A stretch of DNA of 64,000 bases from Rhizobium leucaenae USDA 9039 (GCF_000426285.1 NZ_AUFB01000011.1:62001-126000); one strand, 5' to 3'; positions 30,839-40,467 are shown, numbered from the stretch's first letter. Made by a program: numbers and translations. The notes: a model not told the origin generated them from the letters alone.

Positions 30839-31969
30839 ATGAGCGAGAGCTTTCAGTTCCAATTGAAGAAGACCGATGGCGGCGCCCGTCTCGGCGAAGT
30901 CTCCATGCCGCGCGGCACGATCCGCACGCCGGCCTTCATGCCCGTCGGTACGGTCGGTACCGTCAAGGCGATGTATCTTGATCAGGTGCGCGAGACCGGC
31001 GCCGACATCATCCTCGGCAATACCTATCACCTGATGCTCCGCCCGACCGCAGAGCGCGTCGCCCGGTTGGGCGGTCTGCACGAACTGATCCGCTGGCAGC
31101 ACCCGATCCTGACCGACTCCGGTGGCTTCCAGGTGATGTCGCTCTCCGGCCTGCGCAAGCTCGATGAAAAGGGCGTCACCTTCAAATCGCATGTCGACGG
31201 CAGCACGCATCACATGTCGCCGGAGCGTTCGATCGAAATCCAGGGCCTGCTCGGCTCCGACATCCAGATGCAGCTCGACGAATGTGTGGCGCTGCCGGCA
31301 ACGCCGAAGGAGATCGAGCGCGCCATGGAAATGTCGCTGCGCTGGGCGGAACGCTGCAAGGTGGCTTTCGGCAATCAGCCTGGCAAAGCCATGTTCGGTA
31401 TCGTGCAGGGTGGCGTCGTTCCGGAGCTGCGCGTCCGTTCCGCACAGGCGTTGAGCGGCATGGACCTCAAGGGCTATGCGGTCGGCGGCCTTGCTGTCGG
31501 CGAGCCGCAGGAAGTTATGCTGCGCATGCTGGAGATCACCCTTCCCGAACTGCCGACGGAGAAGCCGCGCTATCTGATGGGCGTCGGCACGCCGGACGAT
31601 ATCCTGAAATCCGTTGCCCGTGGTATCGATATGTTCGATTGCGTGATGCCGACCCGCTCCGGCCGCCACGGCCTGGCCTTCACCCGCCGCGGCAAGGTGA
31701 ATATCCGTAACGCCCGCCACGCCGAGGACATGCGCCCGCTCGATGATCAATCGAACTGCCCGGCCTCACGCGACTATTCCCGCGCCTACCTGCACCATCT
31801 CGTCCGCGCCAACGAGGCGCTCGGCGGCATGCTGCTCTCCTGGCACAATCTCGCCTATTATCAGGAGCTGATGCAGGGCATCCGCCAGGCGATCGCCGAA
31901 GGCCGCTTCGCCGATTTCATGGCCGAGACCCAGGAGAATTGGGCAAGAGGCGATCTGGAGCCGGTGTAA
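30839..31969 (+). CDS. tgt: tRNA-guanine transglycosylase
   Basis: Tgt swaps guanine-34 for preQ1 in the tRNAs for Asp, Asn, His and Tyr. The 376-residue product keeps the catalytic aspartates, D93 in ILTDSGGFQ and D267 in RGIDMFDCVMPTR, and FGIVQGG. Oddly, the zinc site C-x-C-x2-C...H is S305-x-C307-x2-S310...H336, so two of three cysteine ligands are serine, read directly from TCG and TCA codons at 31751-31768. The rest of the fold is intact, so it is probably a functional lineage variant with an altered or absent zinc site. Confidence 0.96.
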   Translation: MSESFQFQLKKTDGGARLGEVSMPRGTIRTPAFMPVGTVGTVKAMYLDQVRETGADIILGNTYHLMLRPTAERVARLGGLHELIRWQHPILTDSGGFQVMSLSGLRKLDEKGVTFKSHVDGSTHHMSPERSIEIQGLLGSDIQMQLDECVALPATPKEIERAMEMSLRWAERCKVAFGNQPGKAMFGIVQGGVVPELRVRSAQALSGMDLKGYAVGGLAVGEPQEVMLRMLEITLPELPTEKPRYLMGVGTPDDILKSVARGIDMFDCVMPTRSGRHGLAFTRRGKVNIRNARHAEDMRPLDDQSNCPASRDYSRAYLHHLVRANEALGGMLLSWHNLAYYQELMQGIRQAIAEGRFADFMAETQENWARGDLEPV

Positions 31970-32301
31970 AATTTTTCGCCGCTGAATGTGAATGCCGGCT
32001 AATGCCTTCCGCTCGTAAGTTAAAAAAATAATACATTATACCAATAGGGTACGGTGTAATTCTCTATTTTTGAGTGAGCGAGTGCGGCGGAAATGTGCCG
32101 AGCTTTGCCGAGCGGGCCATGATGATGCCGCAATATAAAAGCATTTGAAAAAACAGTGAATCGAAATAGACATCGCCCGCCGATGATAAGATTTGCTGGC
32201 TATTTTTTGATGCTTTACGTTTGAAATTCCTTAGAACTTCGGCTACAAAGCATTCCACTTAATCGATAAGGGCTCACTAATAAAATAGGAGGCACCTGCC
32301 G
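31970..32301. other. AT-rich intergenic region after tgt
   Basis: This stretch is clearly richer in A and T than the flanks. I see no convincing gene, tRNA or terminator. Its right end carries AGGAGG (32287-32292) for the downstream TTG start. Confidence 0.5.
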
Positions 32302-33075
32302 TTGAGGGCGCAACGCGCATTGGGGACCTGTCTTTCCGGATTATTGTTTGTCGGATTGGCGGCCACGGGCTGTACGACGGTGGCGAAAGCACCCTCGGCC
32401 AGCAACAACTCTTCCAAGTCCATTCGGGCGACGAAGGTAACTTACAACTACACCGCAAAAGATCGCGACTGTTTGAAGCGAGCCATGTATTTCGAGTCGG
32501 AGCACTCGGACCATGATGGATACATGGCAGTGGGAACGGTCGTGATGAATAGACTGACCTCCGGCGCCTATCCCCCGTCGATCTGCGGCGTCGTCTCGCA
32601 GCAGAGGCAATTTGCGCCGGGAGTGATGACGAGGGTGGTCAGCGACCAGGCCGAACCTGAGCTCGACCAAGCGGCATCGGCGGTTCTCAGTGGAGGGCGG
32701 CATCCGGGCGTAAAGGATGCGATGTTCTTCCACACCGAAGGTCTGAAATTCCCCTATAATAACATGCACTATGTCGCCGTGGCTGGCGGAAACGCATTCT
32801 ATGAGAAACGCGGACTGGACGGGGCGCTTGAAACGCCGGCGCCGCTCCCGGCCTACGAAGTTGCAATGAACTACGTGCCTGTGAAAACGGCCACAACGAC
32901 GCAATTTCCGATTTTGCTGCCAACTGCAGACCAGATCCCGGTCCCAACGCCGGATCCGATGACGACTGCAAGCATCAGCGCAGCGCCAACATCCAGCATA
33001 GCCGTTCCGTTACCGCGGCCTGCGCTTGCTGGGGCGGCGGTCCAGTCCGTCAGTTTCATCAAGACGGGCGGCTAA
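32302..33075 (+). CDS. SleB/CwlJ-like cell wall hydrolase lipoprotein
   Basis: The 257-residue product has a lipoprotein-type signal (GLLFVGLAATGC, cysteine at residue 24), so it is probably anchored in the outer membrane. The central domain (about 53-165) is the Hydrolase_2 (SleB/CwlJ, PF07486) type: LKRAMYFESE with the likely catalytic glutamate, AVGTVVMNRLTSGAYPPSICGVV, FFHTEG. The C-terminal tail is proline/threonine-rich and disordered. The start is TTG 32302, because AGGAGG lies nine bases before it. It should cleave peptidoglycan as a lytic transglycosylase or amidase. Confidence 0.88.
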   Translation: MRAQRALGTCLSGLLFVGLAATGCTTVAKAPSASNNSSKSIRATKVTYNYTAKDRDCLKRAMYFESEHSDHDGYMAVGTVVMNRLTSGAYPPSICGVVSQQRQFAPGVMTRVVSDQAEPELDQAASAVLSGGRHPGVKDAMFFHTEGLKFPYNNMHYVAVAGGNAFYEKRGLDGALETPAPLPAYEVAMNYVPVKTATTTQFPILLPTADQIPVPTPDPMTTASISAAPTSSIAVPLPRPALAGAAVQSVSFIKTGG

Positions 33076-33128
33076 AGCTCATTTAAGCGTGAAGGGGATT
33101 TGATCGATGTTAGCAGATGCAACCCCGA

Positions 33129-33554
33129 TCAAATTCCCTCGCTCGTCGTGTTCGGCAGGATCTGTACGCCATTGATCTTGTAGCTGCCATCAGGCTGATG
33201 GGTGATCTGATAGATTGCCGTCCAGTCTTTGCCATCCGTGCCGGTGATCAGCACTTCCTGATAGACGACAGCGCCGTTGTCGATGGCGCGGCTCTTGCCG
33301 AAGGCGTAATTGCCTGGATGGTAGACAGGCTGATAGCTCTTCTTCACCATCGCAAAGAAGGTGTCCTTGTCCGGAAAAAGCGCCTTGATACCGGGTGCAG
33401 CGAAGGCATAGGCCGACGCCGCATCATCGTGCAGGAAAGCTTCGATCTGTTGCTGAATGAGCGTCTGTGCCGACTGCACCGGATCTTCCGCTCGTGCGGC
33501 CGGCGCGAAGGCGAGGGTGATGCAGAAGGTGGCTGCGAGAGATAAGGCGCGCAT
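33129..33554 (-). CDS. Exported DUF4864-domain protein
   Basis: This 141-residue protein has a signal peptide (LSLAATFCITLAFAPAARAE) and a DUF4864 domain: QQIEAFLHDDAASAYAFAAP, LFPDKDTFFAMVKKSYQPVY, and the C-terminal YQITHQPDGSYKINGVQI. The fold resembles small NTF2-like scaffolds; no enzymatic function is established. It ends convergently with the SleB-like gene, about 50 bases apart, and lies downstream of the ketoacyl synthase on the same strand. Confidence 0.82.
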   Translation of the reverse strand: MRALSLAATFCITLAFAPAARAEDPVQSAQTLIQQQIEAFLHDDAASAYAFAAPGIKALFPDKDTFFAMVKKSYQPVYHPGNYAFGKSRAIDNGAVVYQEVLITGTDGKDWTAIYQITHQPDGSYKINGVQILPNTTSEGI

Positions 33555-33682
33555 GGACGATCTCCGGCAATATCCGGAAGAGCATAGCGCGCTTTGTGCC
33601 TTTGCAGAAGGGACGGCGGAGTGTCACCGATCAGCTTCTGCAAGGTTCGATGCTCATCGAATCTCGCAAAAGCCAAACCCGA

Positions 33683-34948
33683 TTATTGCCACCGGCGGAA
33701 CAGAGCGCTGGCATTGACGCCGCCAAAGCCGAAACCGTTGGAGATGGCATATTCCATCGCCATTGGCCGGGCTGTTGCGCCGACAATATCGATACCCTCG
33801 GCCGCCGCGTCCGCCTCCAGCAGATTGCGGGTCGGGGGCGCAATCTGGTCACGCAAGGCCATGATGGTAAAGACCGCTTCCAGGCCGCCGGCCGCACCCA
33901 GGAGGTGGCCTGTCGCGGCCTTCGTGCCGCTGACGGCGATGCCGCCATCGCGCCCGAACACTGTTTTAATGGCTTCCATCTCGCCGCGGTCACCGACCGG
34001 CGTGGAGGTCGCATGGGCGTTCAGATGTTTGACTTCGCGGGGCGAAATGCGGGCCTGAGAAAGAGCCGCCAGCATCGCCCGGCGTGCGCCGTCGCCGTCT
34101 TCCGGGCCTGCCGTCATATGGTAGGCATCGGCGGCGGTTCCGTAGCCGACGAGTTCGGCAAGCGGGCTGGCGCCGCGCGCCAGAGCATGGTCCAACCTCT
34201 CGATCACCAGCATGCCGGCGCCTTCGCCCATGACGAAACCGTCGCGGCCGACGTCGAAGGGACGGGAAGCCTCTTCCGGCCGGTTGCTGAAACCGGTGGA
34301 GAGTGCGCGTGCGGCCGCAAAGCCGCCGAGGCTCACCTTGTCGATACAGGCCTCCGCGCCGCCGCAGATCGCTACGTCGGCTTCACCGGCGCGGATGAGC
34401 CGCGCAGCATCGCCGATCGCCTGAACGCTGGCGGCGCAGGCCGTGACCGGCGCGCCGAGCGGCCCCTTGTAGCCATAGCGAATGCTGACTTGGCCGGCCG
34501 CCAGATTAACGAGGAAGGAGGGGACCGTGAAGGGCGACAATCGCCGCACGCCGCGCGTCTCAGCGGTGCGGACGGCGTCAGCGATTGCCGGAAAACCGCC
34601 GATGCCGGAAGCGATGACCGTGGCGGTGTGTTCCAGCTCTTCGGGATTGGCCGGCTGCCAACCGGCTTGTTTGATCGCCTCTTCCGCGGCCGCCATGGCG
34701 AAGAGGATGAAGCGATCCATCTTCTTCTGGTCTTTCACCGGCACATAGCGATCGGCATCGAAACCGGCTTCGCTATCCTCTTCAAGGCTCGGCACGACAC
34801 CGCCGACCTTGGCGGCGAGATCGCCGACCATTGTCTCCGGCAGAAGCCTGAGACCCGAGCGCCCTTCGACCAGCCGCCTCCAGGCGGCGTCCACACCGAC
34901 GCCCAGCGGTGAAACCAGGCCCATGCCCGTTACGACGATTCGATCCAT
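33683..34948 (-). CDS. Beta-ketoacyl-ACP synthase (FabF-like)
   Basis: This 421-residue thiolase-fold enzyme condenses malonyl-ACP with an acyl chain. The catalytic set is complete: C171 (VTACAASVQAIG), H312 (LNAHATSTPVGD), K343 and H348 (GTKAATGHLLGAAGG). The N-terminus MDRIVVTGMGLVSPLG and C-terminal NGFGFGGVNA are typical. It lies 21 bases after an HxlR regulator rather than with acpP and fabG, so it may be an accessory KAS II for envelope or special lipids rather than the housekeeping FabF. That distinction is inferred from context only. Confidence 0.92.
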   Translation of the reverse strand: MDRIVVTGMGLVSPLGVGVDAAWRRLVEGRSGLRLLPETMVGDLAAKVGGVVPSLEEDSEAGFDADRYVPVKDQKKMDRFILFAMAAAEEAIKQAGWQPANPEELEHTATVIASGIGGFPAIADAVRTAETRGVRRLSPFTVPSFLVNLAAGQVSIRYGYKGPLGAPVTACAASVQAIGDAARLIRAGEADVAICGGAEACIDKVSLGGFAAARALSTGFSNRPEEASRPFDVGRDGFVMGEGAGMLVIERLDHALARGASPLAELVGYGTAADAYHMTAGPEDGDGARRAMLAALSQARISPREVKHLNAHATSTPVGDRGEMEAIKTVFGRDGGIAVSGTKAATGHLLGAAGGLEAVFTIMALRDQIAPPTRNLLEADAAAEGIDIVGATARPMAMEYAISNGFGFGGVNASALFRRWQ

Positions 34949-34969
34949 AATCGGGTACTCCTATGTTTA

Positions 34970-35476
34970 TCAGGCGTCGAAGCCCAGGAACCATGCTTTC
35001 ATCTGCGCTATCCGTTCATGAACAGCCTCATCGGCCCCCGGTCCGGGCACCAGAATCGTGTCTTCGGGATGAAAAGCGCGGCCGGTCACGCGGTCGATGA
35101 GAAGGGGATCGCGATCCTCACCCGTTGCCGGGTCGGCCAGACGCATCGCCACTTCCTCGGGCGGCAAATGCCGGTTACCCCAAGTGAACAGCGCCATTAG
35201 AACGGGAAAGAAGTCGCGCCCTTTTTCGGTCAGCACATATTCGTAGCGCGGCGGCCGTTCGCTATAGAGGCGGCGCTCGAATAGACCTTCGTCCGTCAGA
35301 TGCTTCAGCCGCCGCGTCAAGATATTCGGCGCAACGCCAAGATTCTTTTGGAATTCATCGAAACGCGTCAGCCCCTGCAGCGCATCGCGCAGAATGAGAA
35401 TGCTCCACCAATCACCCACGCTTTCGAGCGCGCGGGCGGCGGGACATTTGAAGGCGCTGAAGCTTGTTCTCTGCAT
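34970..35476 (-). CDS. HxlR-family winged-helix transcription regulator
   Basis: This 168-residue protein has an HxlR winged helix (PF01638): CPAARALESVGDWWSILILR, LTRFDEFQKNLGVAPNILTR, LKHLTDEGLFERRLY, YVLTEKGRDFFPVL. The conserved Cys near residue 11 could sense redox or electrophiles, as in other HxlR proteins. A 60-residue C-terminal extension follows the core. The ATG at 35476 is chosen because homology starts there; an in-frame ATG at 35494 is possible. It is upstream of, and probably co-transcribed with, the ketoacyl synthase. Confidence 0.88.
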   Translation of the reverse strand: MQRTSFSAFKCPAARALESVGDWWSILILRDALQGLTRFDEFQKNLGVAPNILTRRLKHLTDEGLFERRLYSERPPRYEYVLTEKGRDFFPVLMALFTWGNRHLPPEEVAMRLADPATGEDRDPLLIDRVTGRAFHPEDTILVPGPGADEAVHERIAQMKAWFLGFDA

Positions 35477-35691
35477 GGCCGAGGCGAATAGCATGAGTTA
35501 CTATCATCATGCAAGTCACAGAAGCCAAAGTAGGGCGAGGGCAGACTCGATGCTTTGAGGCCCTATGACATAGCGTCAGGGCGCCCCAACATGACGCTGG
35601 AACGCGAAACGAGACTGATAGCTCTCAGGTTGAGGCGCAGAGCTCGAAGAGCGGAGCCTCGATCCATGGGGTGGATTGCAAGATCCGATCC

Positions 35692-37593
35692 TTACGTATC
35701 CGACTCCGCCGGCACCGAAGGACTCACTTCCTCTTCGGGAATATCGTCGAAGGAGGCGTAGTTGAGATTATAGAGCTTCGAATAGAGCTTGCCGTTGGCC
35801 ATGAGCTGATTGTGGTTGCCGCTTTCGATCAACTGACCGTTCTGCAAGACGATGATACGATCGGCCTCGCGGATGGTGGCGAGGCGGTGAGCGATCACAA
35901 GGCCGGTGCGTCCCTCGAGCAGCTTCACCAGTGCCTTCTGGATGAGCATTTCGGTGTAGCTGTCGATATTCGCGGTTGCCTCATCGAGCACGAGTATTTT
36001 GGCGTCGGCGATGAGGGCACGGGCGAAGCTGACGAGCTGGCGTTGGCCGAGTGATAGGCCACCGCCGCGCTCGCCGAGAACGGTGTCGTAGCCGTCGGCG
36101 AGCCGCATGATGAAGTCGTGCGCGCCGACGGCCTTTGCTGCCTCGATGATTTCCTCGCGCGTTGCCTCGGCTTTGTTGTAGCGAATGTTCTCCAGCACGG
36201 TCCCGGTGAACAGGAAGGGCTCCTGCAGCACCATAGCGATCTGTCGGCCGAGCGAATCCTGGGTGAGGGAGCGTACATCATGTCCGCCGACGAGCACCTG
36301 GCCCTGCTGCACGTCGTAGAAACGATGGATCAGAGCCATGGAACTCGACTTGCCTGAGCCGGTCGGCCCGATCAGCGCCACAGTCTCACCGGGATTGACC
36401 TTGAAGCTGACGTTCTTCAGCACCGGATGTTTCGGATTATAGCCGAAGACGACATCGCGGAATTCGACCGAACCGTCCATGTCGGATGACAGTACCTTGG
36501 CATCCGGCGCATCCTGAATGTCGATCGGCACGTCGAGTACATCCGTCAGCCGCTGGCCGGAGGCCATGGCGCGCTGCATGACGGAATATTGCATGGTGAG
36601 CGACCGGATAGGGTCGAAGAAACGCTGAATGTAGAACAGGAAGGCAACCATGACACCTATATCGAGCCGGTGGTTCAGCACCATCGAACCGCCAACGATA
36701 ATGACGATAGCCATGGCCATGCCCGTCAACGTATCGACGATCGGCACCATTACCTGCGCATACCGTGCCGCGGTCAGGTGCGCCTTGAGATTGGTATAGG
36801 CCTTATCGTCGAAGAGGCCGAAATTGACGCTCTGCCGGTGCATGCCTTGAACGGCGCGCACGCCGTGGATTGCCTCGGCCAATGCGCCGCTGGTCACGGA
36901 ATTTGTCTCATGCGCATTCATGAAAGCGACGCGTGCCTTCGGCAGCCAGAACAAGCGCACGATAAAGAGGATCGGCATGACGGAAAGCGTCAGCAGGCCG
37001 AGCCGGAAATCGAGCGATAGCATGACAACGATGATGCCGAAGAGCAGGGCGATATCGCCAACGGAAAGCACCGATGTTTCAAGGAATTCCTGCATGGAGT
37101 TGACGTCGCCCTGCAGGCGCGACATCAGCCGCCCGACTTCGGTCTTGTCCATGAAGGAGAGCGATACCCGCTGCAAATGGGCGAACATCGCCCGCCGGAT
37201 ATCGAAGAGCACTTCTTCGGCAACTTGGCCGACAAACGTCTCCTGCACATAGCTTGCAGCGTAGTTGACGAGGATCGCTGCTGCGAAGATCGCCAGCGCC
37301 AGCCAAAGCGCCGAATAGTTGACAGCGCCAGCCGCCATCGCATGGTCGATCGCATAGCGGATGACGAGCGGGATGACGATCTGCGACCCGGTGAAAAGAA
37401 GCACGGCTCCGACGGAAATGTAGATCTGGCGACGATAGGGGCTGACGAAGGTCCAGATGCGGCGGATGATCTTGCCATCGAAGACCTTGCCGAAAATCTC
37501 TTCCTCGACGCGATGGGAGCCGACCACGGCGCGGGGAGGCCGCCGCCCGTCCTCGCGCACGTCGTTGCGCTCGGTTTCAGTGGTTTCCGACAT
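35692..37593 (-). CDS. ABC exporter half-transporter (consensus ATP-site Walker B subunit)
   Basis: This 633-residue type IV ABC exporter subunit has six membrane helices (about residues 60-350) and an NBD with Walker A GPTGSGKSS, a signature that reads LSLGQ instead of LSGGQ (36043-36057), and a canonical Walker B VLDEATANID. Its start overlaps the stop of the upstream ABC gene by 17 bases, with AGGGAGG just before ATG 37593, so the two subunits are co-translated. The substrate is unknown; multidrug or lipid export is the usual role of such pairs. Confidence 0.93.
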   Translation of the reverse strand: MSETTETERNDVREDGRRPPRAVVGSHRVEEEIFGKVFDGKIIRRIWTFVSPYRRQIYISVGAVLLFTGSQIVIPLVIRYAIDHAMAAGAVNYSALWLALAIFAAAILVNYAASYVQETFVGQVAEEVLFDIRRAMFAHLQRVSLSFMDKTEVGRLMSRLQGDVNSMQEFLETSVLSVGDIALLFGIIVVMLSLDFRLGLLTLSVMPILFIVRLFWLPKARVAFMNAHETNSVTSGALAEAIHGVRAVQGMHRQSVNFGLFDDKAYTNLKAHLTAARYAQVMVPIVDTLTGMAMAIVIIVGGSMVLNHRLDIGVMVAFLFYIQRFFDPIRSLTMQYSVMQRAMASGQRLTDVLDVPIDIQDAPDAKVLSSDMDGSVEFRDVVFGYNPKHPVLKNVSFKVNPGETVALIGPTGSGKSSSMALIHRFYDVQQGQVLVGGHDVRSLTQDSLGRQIAMVLQEPFLFTGTVLENIRYNKAEATREEIIEAAKAVGAHDFIMRLADGYDTVLGERGGGLSLGQRQLVSFARALIADAKILVLDEATANIDSYTEMLIQKALVKLLEGRTGLVIAHRLATIREADRIIVLQNGQLIESGNHNQLMANGKLYSKLYNLNYASFDDIPEEEVSPSVPAESDT

Positions 37594-39484
37594 TGTCAGA
37601 CCTCCCTTTCGCCGCCGCAGACCTGTCGTTGGAGACCTTCGCGACATCACCGTCCGGGCGAACCTGCAGGTCGTACAGCGCCTTGTACCGTCCCCCCGCG
37701 GCAAGGAGCTGCTCATGGGTTCCGCGCTCGACGATCTCGCCGTCTTCTATAAACAGGATCTGGTCCGCATGCATCAGTGAACTCAGCCGATGGGCGACAA
37801 CGAGGGTCACACGATCGCGGGCAAAACGCTTCATGGCGCTGCGGATGCGCTGCTCGGTTGCGGCATCGATCGCAGCGGTGGAATCGTCGAACACCATCAC
37901 CGCCGGCTTCAGCATCAGTGTCCGCGCGATCGTCAAACGCTGGCGCTGGCCACCGGAAAGCGACACGCCGCGTTCGCCGACGACGGTGGTATAGCCGGCC
38001 GGCAGGCCAAGAATATAGTTGTGCAGTTGCGCGGATTCGGCGGCGCGCTCGATGCGCTGCTCCTTCGCCCAGGGATCGCCATAGGCGATATTGTTTTCGA
38101 TGCTCGTGGTGAAAAGGAAGGAATCCTGCTGCACGACGGCAACCGACTGGCGCAGCGACTGCAGCGTCGCCCTGCGGATGTCCTGGCCGTCGATGGTGAT
38201 GCGGCCGGAGGTGACATCATAGAAGCGGGGAATCAGATGCGCGATGGTGGATTTGCCGCTGCCGGGGGGGCCGACGATGCCGATCGTCTCACCGCGTCGC
38301 GCCTCGAAGCTGATATTCCTGAGGATAGGTCGTTTTTCCGGGCCGGGATAGGCGAAGCCGACATTCTCGAAGCGCAGAACACCATCCGTGACTGCAAGCG
38401 GCTTGGCATCCGGAGCATCTTTGATGGCAATATCGAGATCGAGCAGGGCAAACAGCCGCGAGCCGCAGGTCGAAGCGCGGGCGAACGCGTTGACCATCAG
38501 GCCGAGCTGGCGCACCGGCATCTGCAGTATGGTCATGAAGGTCAGGAACGAGGCGAGGGTGCCGACGCTGATCTCGCCCGCAATCACCTTGCTGCCGCCA
38601 ACCCACAGCACGAGGCCCATTGCGGCAAAAAAGGAAAAGTTCATGGCGCTGGTATTGGCGACGCGGATGCCGACGCGTTTGTGGGCGAGGGTGAGTGCAT
38701 TGTGCGACGCCCGGTCGAACTTCATGAGTTCATGAGCCTGCGCCGCAAAGGCGCGCACGACGCGAATGCCACCGAGGTTTTCTTCCATCACGCGGGTCAG
38801 CACCGAAAGCCGTTCCTGTAGGTCGAGCCAGGTCGCACGCAATCTGAGCTGCGTCACGGACGAGCGCCAGGCTACGAAAGGCACGAAGCTCAGCGCTAGA
38901 AGTCCGAGCAGGACATCGGTCGACAGCAGCATATACGCGCCGACGCCGATCAGCATGGTGAGCAGCACCATGCGCACCAGCGCCGTCGAAAAATACATGC
39001 GCACGCCTTCGAGATCCAGCAGGCCGACGGTGATGAGATCGCCGGAGTGCACCTTGTCGTGGAAGCTGAAGGAGAGCTGCTGAATTTTTTCATAGCAGGC
39101 GAGCCGCAACTCATAGCCCATATGGTGTCCGACGGATTCGCTATAGTAGTTCTGCACCATCGTGAAAAGGCCACGCATGATGCTGACGACCAGCAGAAGC
39201 AACGCGGTGGTCACCAGCGCATTTTCAGCGAGCTGCCCGGCCGCGCCGCCGGCAACTACCGTTTGCGTCTGGTCTACCGCACGGCCGAGCAGGCGTGGGA
39301 TCAGGAGCTGGAGCGTCGCCGCAACGAACGTCGAGCCGATCGCCAGGCCGGTTTGCCAGGGATGGCGCAGCGTCATATGCGTGATCCGCACGATGGTGGA
39401 GAGCCCTCGACCCCAGCCGGCCGCATTGACATGCGCCAACGAAGCCAATGGCTTCGCCGCGCTTCTTGATGAATCGCTGCTCAC
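37577..39484 (-). CDS. ABC exporter half-transporter (degenerate Walker B subunit)
   Basis: This 635-residue subunit has six membrane helices and an NBD with Walker A GPPGSGKST and a canonical LSGGQ. Its Walker B reads VMVFDDSTAAID, so the catalytic glutamate is Asp534. Together with the LSLGQ of the downstream partner, this gives one degenerate and one consensus ATP site, the hallmark of heterodimeric exporters such as TM287/288, LmrCD and BmrCD. The residues FDD are read directly at 37880-37888. The start ATG 39484 is consistent with the family. Confidence 0.93.
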   Translation of the reverse strand: MSSDSSRSAAKPLASLAHVNAAGWGRGLSTIVRITHMTLRHPWQTGLAIGSTFVAATLQLLIPRLLGRAVDQTQTVVAGGAAGQLAENALVTTALLLLVVSIMRGLFTMVQNYYSESVGHHMGYELRLACYEKIQQLSFSFHDKVHSGDLITVGLLDLEGVRMYFSTALVRMVLLTMLIGVGAYMLLSTDVLLGLLALSFVPFVAWRSSVTQLRLRATWLDLQERLSVLTRVMEENLGGIRVVRAFAAQAHELMKFDRASHNALTLAHKRVGIRVANTSAMNFSFFAAMGLVLWVGGSKVIAGEISVGTLASFLTFMTILQMPVRQLGLMVNAFARASTCGSRLFALLDLDIAIKDAPDAKPLAVTDGVLRFENVGFAYPGPEKRPILRNISFEARRGETIGIVGPPGSGKSTIAHLIPRFYDVTSGRITIDGQDIRRATLQSLRQSVAVVQQDSFLFTTSIENNIAYGDPWAKEQRIERAAESAQLHNYILGLPAGYTTVVGERGVSLSGGQRQRLTIARTLMLKPAVMVFDDSTAAIDAATEQRIRSAMKRFARDRVTLVVAHRLSSLMHADQILFIEDGEIVERGTHEQLLAAGGRYKALYDLQVRPDGDVAKVSNDRSAAAKGRSDNVGNH

Positions 39485-39810
39485 GCTCTTATCCAGGCAT
39501 TTTTGAACGAGGCGGGCCCGAAATCGGGTTCGGATCGCAAAGGGAATATTGGTAGGACGAATGTCGCCGATTCCGACCTGTCATTCAAGAGTCAATTGGT
39601 CACAAGTGCCACCTGAGCGTTAGATTGCGTGTTCGATGATGGGGCTATTCGGCTGAGCTGTGGCGTCGCGAATTTACACTCGGAATTGGCCAAGTGCGGC
39701 CGGCGATAGGAGTTGCCGACGAAAAGATTCAGACAAATTCCAAGCGCCTGTCGGTTCCACCCTGAGAGAAACGTCTTCGGATCGACAAACCCAAGTCCAT
39801 GGAGGACATC
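39485..39810. other. Intergenic region between divergent ABC exporter and reductase genes
   Basis: I see no gene or RNA here. It must hold both divergent promoters. The right end has GGAGG (39801-39805) for the reductase start. Confidence 0.5.
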
Positions 39811-40467
39811 ATGCGCAGGATCATCGCAGCCACTTTCGTCAGCCTCGACGGCGTCATGCAGGCGCCGGGCACTCCGGAGGAGGATCCGACAGGCGGATTC
39901 CAGTTCGGCGGCTGGACGTTCCACTATTTCGACGAAGCGACGGGCGCAGCCTTAGGCGAGATATTCGACAAGCCGTTCGACCTGCTGCTTGGTCGCAAGA
40001 CTTACGATATTTTTGCCGCCTACTGGCCTTATGCCGGCAAAGACGACCGCATCGCCGTGTTGTTCAACAAGGTCACCAAATATGTTGCAACCCGCGGCAA
40101 TGCCTCGCTCGACTGGAACAACAGCCGATCGCTCGGCACTGACGTTACGGCAGCGCTGACAGAGCTTAAGAAGGGCGAGGGGCCGGATCTTCTGATCCAG
40201 GGGAGCGGCAATCTCATTCAAACCCTGCTCCGTCACGGATTGATCGATGAATATAACGTGTTGACCTTCCCACTGCTGCTTGGCAAAGGCAAAAAGCTTT
40301 TCGCCGACGGAACCGTCCCGGTTGCGCTGAAACTCATCCGCTCACAATCCTTTCCAAGCGGCGTCATCATGGCAACTTACGAACCCGCCGGCAGCGTCAA
40401 GACGGGTTCCTTCGCCACAGAGGACCCGTCGGAGGCCGAGCTACGGCGCCGTAAAAATTGGCAATAG
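39811..40467 (+). CDS. Dihydrofolate reductase-family (RibD C-terminal-like) protein
   Basis: This 218-residue protein carries the RibD C-terminal/DHFR-like fold (PF01872): MRRIIAATFVSLDGVMQAPG, LLLGRKTYDIFAAYWP, FNKVTKYVATR, LLIQGSGNLIQTLLRHGLID, and FPLLLGKGKKLF. Such stand-alone members are NADPH-dependent reductases of unknown substrate; true folate reduction is unlikely. The ATG at 39811 is chosen because GGAGG sits five bases before it; an in-frame ATG four codons upstream overlaps the site. It precedes ddl by 250 bases. Confidence 0.88.
   Translation: MRRIIAATFVSLDGVMQAPGTPEEDPTGGFQFGGWTFHYFDEATGAALGEIFDKPFDLLLGRKTYDIFAAYWPYAGKDDRIAVLFNKVTKYVATRGNASLDWNNSRSLGTDVTAALTELKKGEGPDLLIQGSGNLIQTLLRHGLIDEYNVLTFPLLLGKGKKLFADGTVPVALKLIRSQSFPSGVIMATYEPAGSVKTGSFATEDPSEAELRRRKNWQ

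Noticed and set aside
32064..32258. 64-residue minus-strand reading in the tgt-SleB gap
   Set aside because: There is no ribosome-binding site and the peptide has no recognisable features; the region is simply AT-rich.
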